DNA of 13,789 nucleotides, taken from JAVBOJ01 sp031550755 (GTDB lineage: Bacteria > Bacillota > Clostridia > Oscillospirales > UBA929). The notes below the pieces were generated by a model. That model searched no databases. It saw only the letters and a list, made by a program, of their open reading frames with translations, and was not told the DNA's origin. Every line of letters starts with the position of its first letter. Position 1 is the first letter of the stretch. The stretch spans positions 1-13,789 of the forward strand of contig JAVBOJ010000006.1 of assembly GCA_031550755.1 (NCBI GenBank), written 5' to 3'. A program made the translations under genes and the position numbers. Below, in pieces: positions 1 through 7,852 of the stretch.

Positions 1-2
1 TC

Positions 3-191
3 TTGTCGCCCGCCTTGACCGGCAACGTGGCCAAGGGGCAGCTGTTTGAAAAAAGTGTAAACGATCTGAATGTCCCGGTGCCCGCGGGCAGCAGGCTCAT
101 GCTAATCATTCATAAGGATGTCACTGTGCCCAATACTTCCATGAGCCTCAACATCATGATGAGTGGAAGCGTCTACCTTAAGAGCTTGTGA
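3..191 (+). CDS. C-terminal end of a BclB-like exosporium/collagen-type surface protein (partial)
   Basis: The reading frame is open from the window edge and stops with TGA at 189-191, so this is the last 62 codons of a larger gene. The apparent TTG near position 3 is not a real start. The segment reads LSPALTG, then a short variable loop, then VPVPAGSRLMLII, then a beta-rich tail. This resembles the end of the C-terminal domain of BclB-type exosporium glycoproteins, as I recall it (PALTG...G...L.IPV.AG.RLLLVF...). In that family a collagen-like GXT repeat region precedes the domain, but it would lie off the window and cannot be seen. The role would be structural, on the spore or cell surface. 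This stretch is visibly more AT-rich than the genes that follow. The family call is from motif memory only and is moderately sure. Confidence 0.6.
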   Translation: MSPALTGNVAKGQLFEKSVNDLNVPVPAGSRLMLIIHKDVTVPNTSMSLNIMMSGSVYLKSL

Positions 192-200
192 TAACGTAAT

Positions 201-233
201 AAAAAGGGTAGGTACAACGGTTCCCTTCTTTTT
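201..233 (+). terminator. Weak intrinsic terminator-like hairpin after the surface-protein gene
   Basis: AAAAAGGG (201-208) can pair with CCCTTCTTTTT (223-233), with one bulged C. The loop is about 14 nt and the 3' arm is T-rich. It lies 10 nt after the stop codon. The pairing is imperfect, so this may only assist the stronger hairpin downstream. Confidence 0.4.
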
Positions 234-327
234 ACAATGGCCGTTCCCCCCTTTTACATGCTTCGATTCGCAACCATCCGTGGACACACCGCGTAAACAT
301 ATCTAAATAACACTTCCCCTGAAACCT

Positions 328-360
328 GCCCTGTTGCGTGTTGAATGCAACAGGGCTTTT
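328..360 (+). terminator. Intrinsic terminator, perfect 10-bp stem
   Basis: GCCCTGTTGC (328-337) and GCAACAGGGC (347-356) form a perfect 10-bp stem around a 9-nt loop, followed by TTTT. It isolates the apbE group from the upstream surface-protein gene. The T tract is short (four residues), so efficiency is uncertain. The remaining sequence between 234 and 391 shows no gene or other recognisable element. Confidence 0.75.
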
Positions 361-391
361 CCTATGGGGAAATAAATTTTGCCGTTTTTCA

Positions 392-420
392 TTGAGACTT
401 CCTTGATTGTATGATATTCT
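392..420 (+). promoter_or_regulatory. Probable SigA-type promoter for the apbE group
   Basis: TTGAGA (392-397) and TATTCT (415-420) are separated by 17 bp. The -35 matches consensus at five of six positions and the -10 at four of six. Predicted transcription start is near 427, which would lie past the first in-frame ATG at 424. That supports the ATG at 472 as the apbE start. Confidence 0.45.
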
Positions 421-471
421 GAGATGAATACGCAAAGCAACCAAAGATCAACTGCCAAAGGAAACAGCAAG

Positions 472-1497
472 ATGAGAGGGTTTAAACTTGCCGCCCTGCT
501 GCTCGTTTTGGGCGTTTTAACCGCCTGCGCCGACCAGCCGGAGCGTGTCGCCAAAACGCTGGACGGCCCGCTGGATACCGTCAGCACCGTCACGCTGTAC
601 GATACCGCCAACGCGCAGCCCATTGACGATATTTTCGACGCCCTGATGGACATCGACAAACGGATGTCCGCCGTATCGTCGGACAGCGAAATCGCTGCCA
701 TCAACGCGCGCACTACGGAAGCCGTCGCGGTCTCCCGCGATGTGTTTGACCTTATCGCGCTATCCAAAGCCACCGGCGAGGCCACCGGCGGTGCCTTTGA
801 CGTCACCGTCCGGCCCGTCGTCGAGCTGTGGGGCATCGGCACCGAGCACGCGCGGGTGCCGTCCGACGCCGAGATCAACGCGGCGCTGTCGCTGGTGGAC
901 TTCCGCGCAATCACGCTGGACGACGCGCAAGGTACCGTCCGGCTCAACCGCCCCGGCATGGCGCTGGATCTGGGCGGCATCGCCAAGGGCTATGCCTGCG
1001 ATGTGGCGGTCGATATTTTGCGGCGGCAAGACGTGCGCTACGCCATCATCGATCTGGGCGGCAATATTTACGCCTACGGCTCCCAGCCCGGCGGCGCGCC
1101 GTGGCGGGTGGGCGTCAAAAATCCGATGCCCGGCGAGAGCCGCTATTTCTGCATTGTGGACGTCACCGACCGGGCGGTCGTCACCTCGGGTATCTATGAG
1201 CGTTTTTTTGAGCAGGACGGGCGGCTGTATCACCACATTATGGATCCCGCGACCGGACGCCCCGTGGACAACGAGCTGGTGTCGGTGACCATTCTCGACG
1301 CGTCCTCCACCCAAGCCGACGCGCTCTCCACCGCCTGCTTTGTGCTGGGGCTGGAGGACGGGCTTTCGTATCTGTCCGGAGAGCCCACAGCCGAGGGGAT
1401 TTTTGTGACGTCGGACTGGAAGGTATACATCACGCCAGGGCTGGCGGACAGCTTTCGGATTACCGACGAACGGTTTACCCTGGTGCCGTCCCCATGA
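472..1497 (+). CDS. apbE: ApbE lipoprotein: FAD:protein FMN transferase
   Basis: The enzyme covalently transfers FMN from FAD to Ser/Thr residues of exported redox proteins, acting outside the membrane and using Mg2+. From the chosen start the product has 341 residues, a normal ApbE length. Residues 1-18 are a lipoprotein signal with lipobox LTAC and Cys19. Family motifs follow in order: GGAFDVTV (106-113), DLGGIAKGYACD (166-177), DLGGNIYAYG (about 194-203), HHIMDPATGRP (254-264), and QADALST (281-287), whose Asp283 and Thr287 fit the usual metal ligands. An in-frame ATG at 424 lacks a ribosome site and precedes the predicted transcript start. The ATG at 472 has AAAGGA 8 nt upstream and begins a clean signal peptide. 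The stop overlaps the next gene by 4 nt. The flavinylated target is not in the window. Confidence 0.93.
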   Translation: MRGFKLAALLLVLGVLTACADQPERVAKTLDGPLDTVSTVTLYDTANAQPIDDIFDALMDIDKRMSAVSSDSEIAAINARTTEAVAVSRDVFDLIALSKATGEATGGAFDVTVRPVVELWGIGTEHARVPSDAEINAALSLVDFRAITLDDAQGTVRLNRPGMALDLGGIAKGYACDVAVDILRRQDVRYAIIDLGGNIYAYGSQPGGAPWRVGVKNPMPGESRYFCIVDVTDRAVVTSGIYERFFEQDGRLYHHIMDPATGRPVDNELVSVTILDASSTQADALSTACFVLGLEDGLSYLSGEPTAEGIFVTSDWKVYITPGLADSFRITDERFTLVPSP

Positions 1498-1865
1498 GGC
1501 GGCTGGATATGTGGATTATCGCCGGGGCACTCTGCCTCTGCGGGCTCCTGTTTTGGGGGATGAACACGGCTGGGAAGCCCGACGGCAGCATGATTGAAAT
1601 CTATGTCGCCGGCGAGCTTGTCCGAACCCTCCCGGCCTTCCCGGAGACCCCGGAGGAGCTTTGGATTGAAGGGCAACCGGGTCAAATCCTGCTGCGCACC
1701 GAGCCGGACGGTGTATCGGTCATCTCGGCCGACTGCCCGTCGCGGGACTGCGTCCATACGGGGAAAATCTCCGCGCCGGGGCAGATGATCGCCTGTCTGC
1801 CCAACCGCATTTTGATCCGCCTGACCGGCGCGGGGACATCGGAGGTGGATGCCGTTGCTCGATAA
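1494..1865 (+). CDS. NusG domain II-containing membrane-anchored protein
   Basis: This 123-residue protein has one N-terminal membrane segment (about residues 7-25) and a small extracytoplasmic domain. That domain carries the cysteine signature of the stand-alone NusG_II family: C81-x4-C86, then HTGKIS, PGQ, and C101-LPN. Despite the name, these proteins are not transcription factors, and their biochemical role is unsettled. They recur beside ApbE and Gx-transporter proteins, and to my recollection the EetA protein of Gram-positive extracellular electron transfer loci has this domain. The ATG sits inside the apbE stop (ATGA overlap), implying translational coupling. The next gene starts inside its 3' end. 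The conserved cysteines suggest a redox or metal-linked role, which is inference. Confidence 0.85.
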   Translation: MRRLDMWIIAGALCLCGLLFWGMNTAGKPDGSMIEIYVAGELVRTLPAFPETPEELWIEGQPGQILLRTEPDGVSVISADCPSRDCVHTGKISAPGQMIACLPNRILIRLTGAGTSEVDAVAR

Positions 1866-2427
1866 ACGCTCCGGGCGGCGGGCGTCCCGGCTGGCGCTGC
1901 TGTCCTTGTTTCTGGCCTTGGCGCTCATCATGGGCCTCGTGGAGCGGTGGATTCCGTTTGACTTCGCGGTGCCGGGCGTCAAGCTGGGTCTGGCCAACGC
2001 GGTCGTGCTGACCGCGCTGTACATCTTTTCCTTCGCCGACGCGCTCAAAATTGTGGTGCTCAAATGCGCCGTGACCGCCCTCATCGCCGGGACGGGTCTG
2101 TCGTTTCTGTACAGCCTGGGCGGCGCGTTGCTGAGCTTTTTTGTGATGGCGCTGCTCATCCGTTTGGGCGGCAAGGCCGTCGGCCCCATCGGCGTCAGCG
2201 TCGTCGGGGCGGTCTTTCACAACCTCGGGCAGATTCTTGTCGCCTCGGCGGTCATGAAAACCCTGCTGGTGGTGGCCTATTTGCCGGTTTTGATCCTCTC
2301 GGGCGTCATTACCGGGGTAGTCGTCGGGCTGCTGGCGCGGCTTTCGGTCGGATTTATAGTCCGGCACAGTCATATACTAGGAATTCAAACATCAAAATTG
2401 GGAGGGCCTTCTGATGGAGCTTCTTGA
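1855..2427 (+). CDS. Gx transporter family membrane protein (heptaprenyl diphosphate synthase component I-like)
   Basis: This is an integral membrane protein of about 190 residues with five or six hydrophobic segments. It carries the family motifs PGVKLGLANAVVL near the start and GLSFLYSLGGALLSF in the middle. The family (Hpre_diP_synt_I, Gx transporter) looks like an S component of an ECF-type transporter. The older name, heptaprenyl diphosphate synthase component I, is probably not its function. To my recollection, the EetB protein of extracellular electron transfer loci belongs here. Start choice: GGAGGT at 1841-1846 is only 2 nt from the ATG at 1849 but 8 nt from the in-frame TTG at 1855, so TTG is preferred. 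If ATG 1849 is used, two residues are added. It overlaps the gene before it by about 11 nt and the gene after it by 14 nt. Confidence 0.8.
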   Translation: MLDKRSGRRASRLALLSLFLALALIMGLVERWIPFDFAVPGVKLGLANAVVLTALYIFSFADALKIVVLKCAVTALIAGTGLSFLYSLGGALLSFFVMALLIRLGGKAVGPIGVSVVGAVFHNLGQILVASAVMKTLLVVAYLPVLILSGVITGVVVGLLARLSVGFIVRHSHILGIQTSKLGGPSDGAS

Positions 2428-3079
2428 AGCCATGGCCGCACGGCATTCGGTGCGGGCCTATACCGACCGTCGCATCGAGGGCGACGCCGAACAGGCGCTG
2501 CGCGCCGCCGTGGACGAATGCAACCGCCAAAGCGGTCTGCACATCCAGCTGTTTCTCAACGAGCCGCGCGCGTTTGACAGCCGGATGGCGCGCTACGGAC
2601 GCTTTCAAAATGTCAACAATTACATCGCGCTGGTCGGCCCGAAAAACGCCGCGCTGGACGAACTCTGTGGCTATTACGGGGAAAAGCTTGTCCTGCTGGC
2701 GACGCGGCTCGGCCTGCATTCCTGCTGGGTGGCCGCGACCTACAGCAAGGGCAAATGCGCCGCCGTCGTGAGCGGGGGCGAAAAGCTTTTGATGGTCATT
2801 TCGCTGGGCTACGGCGTCACGGACGGCGCCGCCCATAAAAGCAAGCCGCCGGAGGCGCTCGGCCGTGCCGAAGGCGTTTGGCCGGACTGGTTTAAAAACG
2901 GCGTCGAGGCCGCCCGGCTCGCGCCCACCGCCATGAATCAGCAAAAATTCCTGTTTCTGTTCGACGGCAACCGCGTGGAGGCCCGGGCGCTGTCCGGATT
3001 TCACACAAAGGTCGATCTGGGCATCGCCAAGTATCATTTTGAGCTCGGCGCCGGCCCGACGGGCTGGTCCTGGAAATAA
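2414..3079 (+). CDS. Nitroreductase family protein (TM1586-like), FMN-dependent
   Basis: This 221-residue flavoprotein is of the putative TM-nitroreductase type, in which two nitroreductase-like halves are joined in one chain. The N-terminal half has the typical FMN phosphate-binding start, ARRHSVRAY-like (residues 9-16 read RHSVRAY from Arg10). The C-terminal half has APTAMNQQKF (170-179), the nitroreductase active-site loop. A glycine-rich GYYGEKLVLLATRLGL segment lies between. Members use NAD(P)H and bound FMN, and their substrates are mostly unknown. There is no export signal, so it is cytoplasmic. GGAGGG at 2401-2406 lies 7 nt before the ATG. The start lies within the Gx-transporter gene (14-nt overlap), so it is probably co-translated with the flavin-related genes upstream. 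Confidence 0.85.
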   Translation: MELLEAMAARHSVRAYTDRRIEGDAEQALRAAVDECNRQSGLHIQLFLNEPRAFDSRMARYGRFQNVNNYIALVGPKNAALDELCGYYGEKLVLLATRLGLHSCWVAATYSKGKCAAVVSGGEKLLMVISLGYGVTDGAAHKSKPPEALGRAEGVWPDWFKNGVEAARLAPTAMNQQKFLFLFDGNRVEARALSGFHTKVDLGIAKYHFELGAGPTGWSWK

Positions 3080-3085
3080 AGTGCG

Positions 3086-3117
3086 CACCCGGTTGAAATC
3101 AGCCGGGTGATTTTTTT
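3086..3117 (+). terminator. Intrinsic terminator closing the apbE-nitroreductase group
   Basis: CACCCGG (3086-3092) pairs with CCGGGTG (3103-3109) around a 10-nt loop. A single A and seven T residues (3111-3117) follow. It begins 7 nt after the nitroreductase stop and separates this group from the phosphate operon. Confidence 0.85.
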
Positions 3118-3124
3118 ACCTTGA

Positions 3125-3169
3125 TTTTACAAAACCCCGCCGTTTGTTTTTACACGTGGCGTATATACT
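3125..3169 (+). promoter_or_regulatory. Candidate PhoP-dependent promoter of the pst operon
   Basis: TATACT at 3164-3169 matches the -10 consensus at five of six positions, but there is no good -35 at normal spacing (CGTTTG at 17 bp). Two identical TTTTACA heptamers occur at 3125-3131 and 3148-3154, 23 bp apart. The second ends 9 bp before the -10. Gram-positive PhoP boxes are TT(A/C/T)ACA-like repeats, and activated Pho promoters commonly replace the -35 with them. Assigning these heptamers to PhoP is inference from pattern and context. Confidence 0.4.
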
Positions 3170-3199
3170 AAGCCTGTGAAACAGAAAGGGGTATTGGGA

Positions 3200-4075
3200 A
3201 TGAAACAATTTCTCGCGATTTTTTTGACCGTCGCGTCCTTGTCCGTGGCGCTCGCGGGCTGCGGCAACGCCTCGGAGGGCGACAGCTTCAACAAAGCCAA
3301 GGAAATCAGCGTAGTGTCCCGCGAGGACGGCTCCGGCACCCGCGGCGCGTTTACCGAGCTGTTCGGCCTCGAGCAAAAGGACGCCGACGGCCGCAAAGCC
3401 GATCTGACCACCAAAGAGGCCATCTTCATCAGCAAAACCGATATCATGCTGCAAAACATCGAGAGCGATACATACGCGATCGGCTATGTGTCCATGGGCT
3501 CGTTGAACGACAAGGTAAAGGCGCTGTCGGTTGGCGGCGTCGCGCCTACCGTGGAAAACGTCAAAAACGGCAGCTATGCCATGGCCCGCCCCTTCCTCAT
3601 TGCCACCAAGGGCGAGGCGACCGGTCTGGCGGTGGATTTTATCGACTTTATTCTTTCAAAGGAAGGCCAGGCGGTCGTGGCGAAAAGCTATATCGGCGTC
3701 GATGAAAACGCCCCGGCCTTTGCCGGCAATCTGCCCGAGGGCAAGATCACCGTGGCGGGCTCCTCGTCGGTGACGCCGGTCATGGAGAAGCTCAGAGAGG
3801 CCTATCTCCTGCTCAATCCCAGAGCAGACATTCAAATCCAGCAGAGCGACTCGACCGCCGGGTTGACCGGCTGTATCGACGGCGCCTGCGACATCGGAAT
3901 GGCCAGCCGCGACCTCAAGGACAGCGAAAGTGCGCGGCTCACCGGCATTGAGATCGCGCTGGACGGCATCGCCGTCATCGTCAACAAAAACAATCCGCTC
4001 GGCGACATTTCCAAGGACGACGTCCGGCGGATCTACACCGGCGGAGCGACCGTCTGGAGCGATGTGATCCCATGA
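3200..4075 (+). CDS. pstS: Phosphate-binding lipoprotein PstS with circularly permuted domain order
   Basis: This is the extracellular phosphate receptor of the PstSCAB importer, 291 residues long. It has a lipoprotein signal, with LAGC and Cys21 as the lipid-anchored residue. Its halves are reversed compared with canonical PstS. The phosphate-binding SREDGSGTRG motif, normally mid-protein, is at 40-49. It is followed by the usual C-terminal part ending FIDFILSKEGQ (147-157). Only after a linker (about 165-181) come the usual N-terminal elements: ITVAGSSSVTP (183-193), QQSDSTAG (214-221), DIGMASR (231-237), and a terminal WSDV. All expected ligand motifs are kept, so it should bind phosphate. 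Start: AGAAAGGGG lies 8 nt before ATG 3200; an in-frame GTG at 3176 would spoil the signal peptide. The stop overlaps pstC by 4 nt. Confidence 0.88.
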   Translation: MKQFLAIFLTVASLSVALAGCGNASEGDSFNKAKEISVVSREDGSGTRGAFTELFGLEQKDADGRKADLTTKEAIFISKTDIMLQNIESDTYAIGYVSMGSLNDKVKALSVGGVAPTVENVKNGSYAMARPFLIATKGEATGLAVDFIDFILSKEGQAVVAKSYIGVDENAPAFAGNLPEGKITVAGSSSVTPVMEKLREAYLLLNPRADIQIQQSDSTAGLTGCIDGACDIGMASRDLKDSESARLTGIEIALDGIAVIVNKNNPLGDISKDDVRRIYTGGATVWSDVIP

Positions 4076-4944
4076 ACAATACACGACTGAAAAACCTGAC
4101 CGAACGGTGCATGGGCGGCCTCTTTTTTGTGGCCGCTCTGACCTCCGTTTTAGCGGTATTGCTCATCTGTGTATTTTTGTTCGCCAACGGCATCCCCGCC
4201 GTGGGCGAGATCGGACTTTTCAACTTTTTGCTGGGAACGGACTGGTCTCCGTCCAATATTCCGGCGTCCTACGGCATTTTCCCGATGATATTGGGCAGTC
4301 TGTATGTCACCGCCGGAGCCATCGTCATCGGCGTGCCCATCGGACTGCTGACGGCGGTGTTTATGGCGCGGATGTGCCCCAAGCGGGTTTACCGCCTCCT
4401 CAAGCCCGCCGTGGAGCTGCTGGCCGGCATCCCGTCGGTGGTCTACGGCTTTTTCGGACTGACGGTCCTCGTCCCCTTTGTCCGCCAGACGTTTGGCGGC
4501 AACGGTTCCAGCATTTTGACCGCGTCGGTGCTGCTGGGGCTGATGATCCTGCCCACCGTCGTCGGCGTATCCGAGAGCGCACTGCGGGCCGTGCCGTCGG
4601 CCTATTACGAGGGCGCGCTGGCGCTGGGCGCGAGCCACAACCGCAGTGTGTTTTTCGCCGTGCTGCCGGCCGCCAAATCGGGCGTGTTGGCCGGCGTCGT
4701 GCTGGGCATCGGCCGCGCCGTCGGCGAAACCATGGCGGTCGTCATGGTCGCGGGCAACCAGCCGCGTATGCCGGCGGGTCTGCTCAAGGGCATCCGCACC
4801 CTGACGGCCAACATCGTGCTGGAGATGGGCTATGCCGCCGAGCTGCACCGCGGCGCGCTGATCGCCACCGGCGTTGTGCTGTTCGTCTTTATTCTGGGCA
4901 TCAACCTCTCCTTCTCCTTGCTCAAGCGGAGGCTGCGCCCATGA
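4072..4944 (+). CDS. pstC: Phosphate ABC transporter permease PstC
   Basis: This is one of the two membrane subunits forming the phosphate channel of PstSCAB. It has 290 residues with an N-terminal membrane segment (about 15-40), a periplasmic-side stretch containing FNFLLGTDWSP typical of PstC, and then five further hydrophobic segments. The cytoplasmic EAA-type coupling loop reads YYEGALALGASHNRSVF, followed by VLPAAKSGVLAG and GRAVGETMAV, the hallmark of phosphate permeases. The ATG overlaps the pstS stop by 4 nt. The nearest purine-rich site (GGAG, 4056-4059) is 12 nt away, so translation probably depends on coupling to pstS. The 3' end overlaps pstA by 4 nt. Length and motifs are normal. 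Confidence 0.94.
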   Translation: MNNTRLKNLTERCMGGLFFVAALTSVLAVLLICVFLFANGIPAVGEIGLFNFLLGTDWSPSNIPASYGIFPMILGSLYVTAGAIVIGVPIGLLTAVFMARMCPKRVYRLLKPAVELLAGIPSVVYGFFGLTVLVPFVRQTFGGNGSSILTASVLLGLMILPTVVGVSESALRAVPSAYYEGALALGASHNRSVFFAVLPAAKSGVLAGVVLGIGRAVGETMAVVMVAGNQPRMPAGLLKGIRTLTANIVLEMGYAAELHRGALIATGVVLFVFILGINLSFSLLKRRLRP

Positions 4945-5769
4945 AACACAAAAAACCGTTTGACATTTTTCTCTCGGTCATCACCTACGGCGGCGCCGCC
5001 CTCACCATTGCGGCGCTGTTGTCTCTGGTGGGCTATGTGATCCTGCGCGGGCTCCCCCACCTCAAGCCCTCGCTGTTTTCGCCAGCCTACACCAGCGAAA
5101 ACGTGTCGGTCATCCCGGCGCTGGTCACGACGGTGGAGATGACCCTGCTGTCGCTGCTCATCGCCGTGCCGCTGGGTGTGTGTACCGCCATCTACCTCAC
5201 CGAGTACGCCCGGCGGGGCAACAAGGTCGTGGGCGTCATTGCCGTCACGACCGAGACCCTGTCGGGCATTCCCTCGATCGTGTACGGCCTGTTCGGGATG
5301 CTGTTTTTCGTCACCTATCTGCACTGGGGCTTCTCGCTGGTCGCCGGCGCGTTTACCCTGTCCATCATGATTCTGCCGCTCATCATGCGCACTACCGAGG
5401 AGGCGCTCAAGTCGGTGCCGGACAGCTTCCGGGAGGGCTCGTTCGGGCTGGGCGCGGGGCGGCTGCGGACGGTGTTTCGGATCGTTCTGCCGGCGGCGGT
5501 GCCGGGGATTTTGTCCGGCGTGATTCTGGCCATCGGCCGTATTGTCGGCGAAACGGCGGCGCTCATCTACACCGCCGGCACCGTCGCCCAGATCCCGCGG
5601 GGCTTTTCCGACTCGGCGCGCACCCTGTCGGTGCATATGTACGCGCTGTCCAGCGAGGGGCTGCACACCGGCGAGGCGTACGCCACCGCGCTGATCCTCC
5701 TCATCATGGTGGTCGGCATCAACGCGCTGGCGGCCTTTCTGGCAAAAAGGCTGACGAAAGGAAAACAAT

Positions 5770-5783
<14 letters not shown>
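4941..5783 (+). CDS. pstA: Phosphate ABC transporter permease PstA
   Basis: This is the second membrane subunit of the phosphate importer, 280 residues long with six predicted membrane segments. Its coupling loop SFREGSFGLGAGRLRTVFRI is followed by VLPAAVPGILSG and GRIVGETAALIYTAG, the PstA version of the permease signature. PYTSENVSVIPALVTTVEMT-like sequence before the second segment is also typical. The reading frame stays open far upstream inside pstC, but that part is an out-of-frame artefact. The ATG at 4941 has GGAGG (4928-4932) 8 nt upstream and begins MKHKKPFD before the first membrane segment. It overlaps pstC by 4 nt and pstB by 14 nt. Confidence 0.94.
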
Positions 5784-6518
<735 letters not shown>

Positions 6519-6519
<1 letters not shown>

Positions 6520-7175
6520 TGCGCACACGGTTTGACGAGCAGCTTTCCGAGCTCAACGACAGTCTTATGAAAATGGGCGCACTGATCGAAAACGCCATCG
6601 CGCTGGCCTGCGAGGCGCTGACCGGGCAGGACAAGGCGCTGGCGCAAAAGGCCATCCAGAGCGACCGCGCCATCAACGACATGGAAAAAGAGATCGAGGC
6701 GCTCTGCCTCAAGCTCATCCTGCACCAGCAGCCCATCGCGCGCGACCTGCGCACCATTTCCACCGCGCTCAAGATGATTACCGACATGGAGCGCATCGGC
6801 GACCATGCCGCCTATATTTCGGAAATCACCCTGCTGCTTGCCGACGAGGTCTATATCAAAAAGCTGGAGCATATCCCGCAAATGGCCGACCACACAATCC
6901 AAATGGTGACCCGGAGCATCGACGCCTACGTCGCCAAGGATCTGGCGCTGGCCGACGCCGTCATCGCCCACGACGATATCGTGGATGAGCTCTTCTCCAC
7001 CGTCAAGCGCGACCTGATCGCGCTCATTCACGAGGATCAGAAAAACGGCGAGCAGGCGCTGGATCTTCTGATGGTCGCCACGTATTTCGAGCGCATCGGC
7101 GACCACGCGGTCAACATTGCCGAGTGGGTCATTTTTTCCATCACCGGCCAGCACAAAAACACGAGGATTCTATGA
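6519..7175 (+). CDS. phoU: Phosphate signalling regulator PhoU
   Basis: PhoU is a peripheral, metal-binding helical protein. It links the state of the Pst transporter to the sensor kinase and represses phosphate-starvation signalling when phosphate is plentiful. The product has 218 residues and the expected two three-helix repeats. Each repeat has the same metal-binding block ERIGDHA, at 91-97 and 191-197, exactly 100 residues apart. GGGGAGG (6504-6510) lies 8 nt before ATG 6519, which overlaps the pstB stop by one base (TGATG). Apparent coding potential further upstream in this frame is only an out-of-frame reading of pstB. The 3' end overlaps the response-regulator start. Confidence 0.95.
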
Positions 7176-7852
7176 TGCCGAAGATTTTTATGGTCGAGGA
7201 CGACGACAACATCCGTGAGCTCGTCCTGTATGCGCTCAAAAGCGAGTTCGACACCCGGGGCTTTTCCTCCGGCGCCGAATTTTGGGCGGCGCTCAAAACA
7301 GAGCGGCCGGATCTGGTGCTGCTGGACATCATGCTGCCCGGAGAGGACGGGCTGGCGCTGCTGCGGCGGCTGCGGGGCGACAGCCTTACCCGTGCGCTGC
7401 CGGTCGTCCTGCTGACGGCCAAGGGCAGTGAATATGACCGCGTCAAGGGGCTGGACGAGGGCGCGGATGATTACATCACCAAGCCCTTCTCGGTGCTGGA
7501 GCTGCGTTCGCGTGTCAAGGCGCTGCTGCGGCGGGTGTCCGCTCCCGAGCCCGACCCCGAGCTCCGCGTCGGGCAGGTGACCGTGAGCGCCGAAAAACAT
7601 ACCGTCACGGTCGGCGGGATGCCCGTCGCGCTGACCTACAAGGAATTTGAACTGCTGCTGTACCTGTGCCGGAACCGGGATCTCGCGCTGTCCCGCGACA
7701 GGCTGATGGGGCAAATTTGGGGCTTTGACTTCGAGGGCGAGAGCCGTACTGTCGATATGCACATCAAAACCCTGCGGGCCAAGCTGGGCCCTGCGGGCGA
7801 CATCATCCGCACCGTGCGCGGCGTGGGATACAAGGTGAGCGAAGATGCGTAA
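7172..7852 (+). CDS. phoP: Phosphate-regulon response regulator (PhoP/PhoB-like, OmpR family)
   Basis: This 226-residue DNA-binding response regulator has a receiver domain (about 4-120) with acidic pocket E9-D10-D11, phosphoacceptor Asp52 in LLDIMLPGEDG, Thr82, and Lys104 in YITKPF. A C-terminal OmpR-type winged helix (about 130-225) contains LTYKEFELLLYLCRN and VDMHIKTLRAKLG. Two ATG codons stand in tandem (7172 and 7175). GAGG at 7163-7166 is 5 or 8 nt away, so the second is equally possible. It overlaps phoU by 4 nt and the kinase by 8 nt. The role in phosphate control is inferred from operon context, because the sequence alone fits any OmpR-family regulator. It probably regulates its own operon. 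Confidence 0.88.
   Translation: MMPKIFMVEDDDNIRELVLYALKSEFDTRGFSSGAEFWAALKTERPDLVLLDIMLPGEDGLALLRRLRGDSLTRALPVVLLTAKGSEYDRVKGLDEGADDYITKPFSVLELRSRVKALLRRVSAPEPDPELRVGQVTVSAEKHTVTVGGMPVALTYKEFELLLYLCRNRDLALSRDRLMGQIWGFDFEGESRTVDMHIKTLRAKLGPAGDIIRTVRGVGYKVSEDA

Noticed and set aside
1230..2189. 319-codon minus-strand frame opposite apbE, the NusG_II gene and the Gx transporter gene
   Set aside because: Its composition is low in hydrophobic residues and it shows no motif. The plus-strand genes are well supported and tightly overlapping.
4107..4940. N-terminal extension of pstA through the whole of pstC
   Set aside because: The extended part is an Arg-rich out-of-frame reading of pstC. The ATG at 4941 has a good ribosome site and begins a normal-length PstA.
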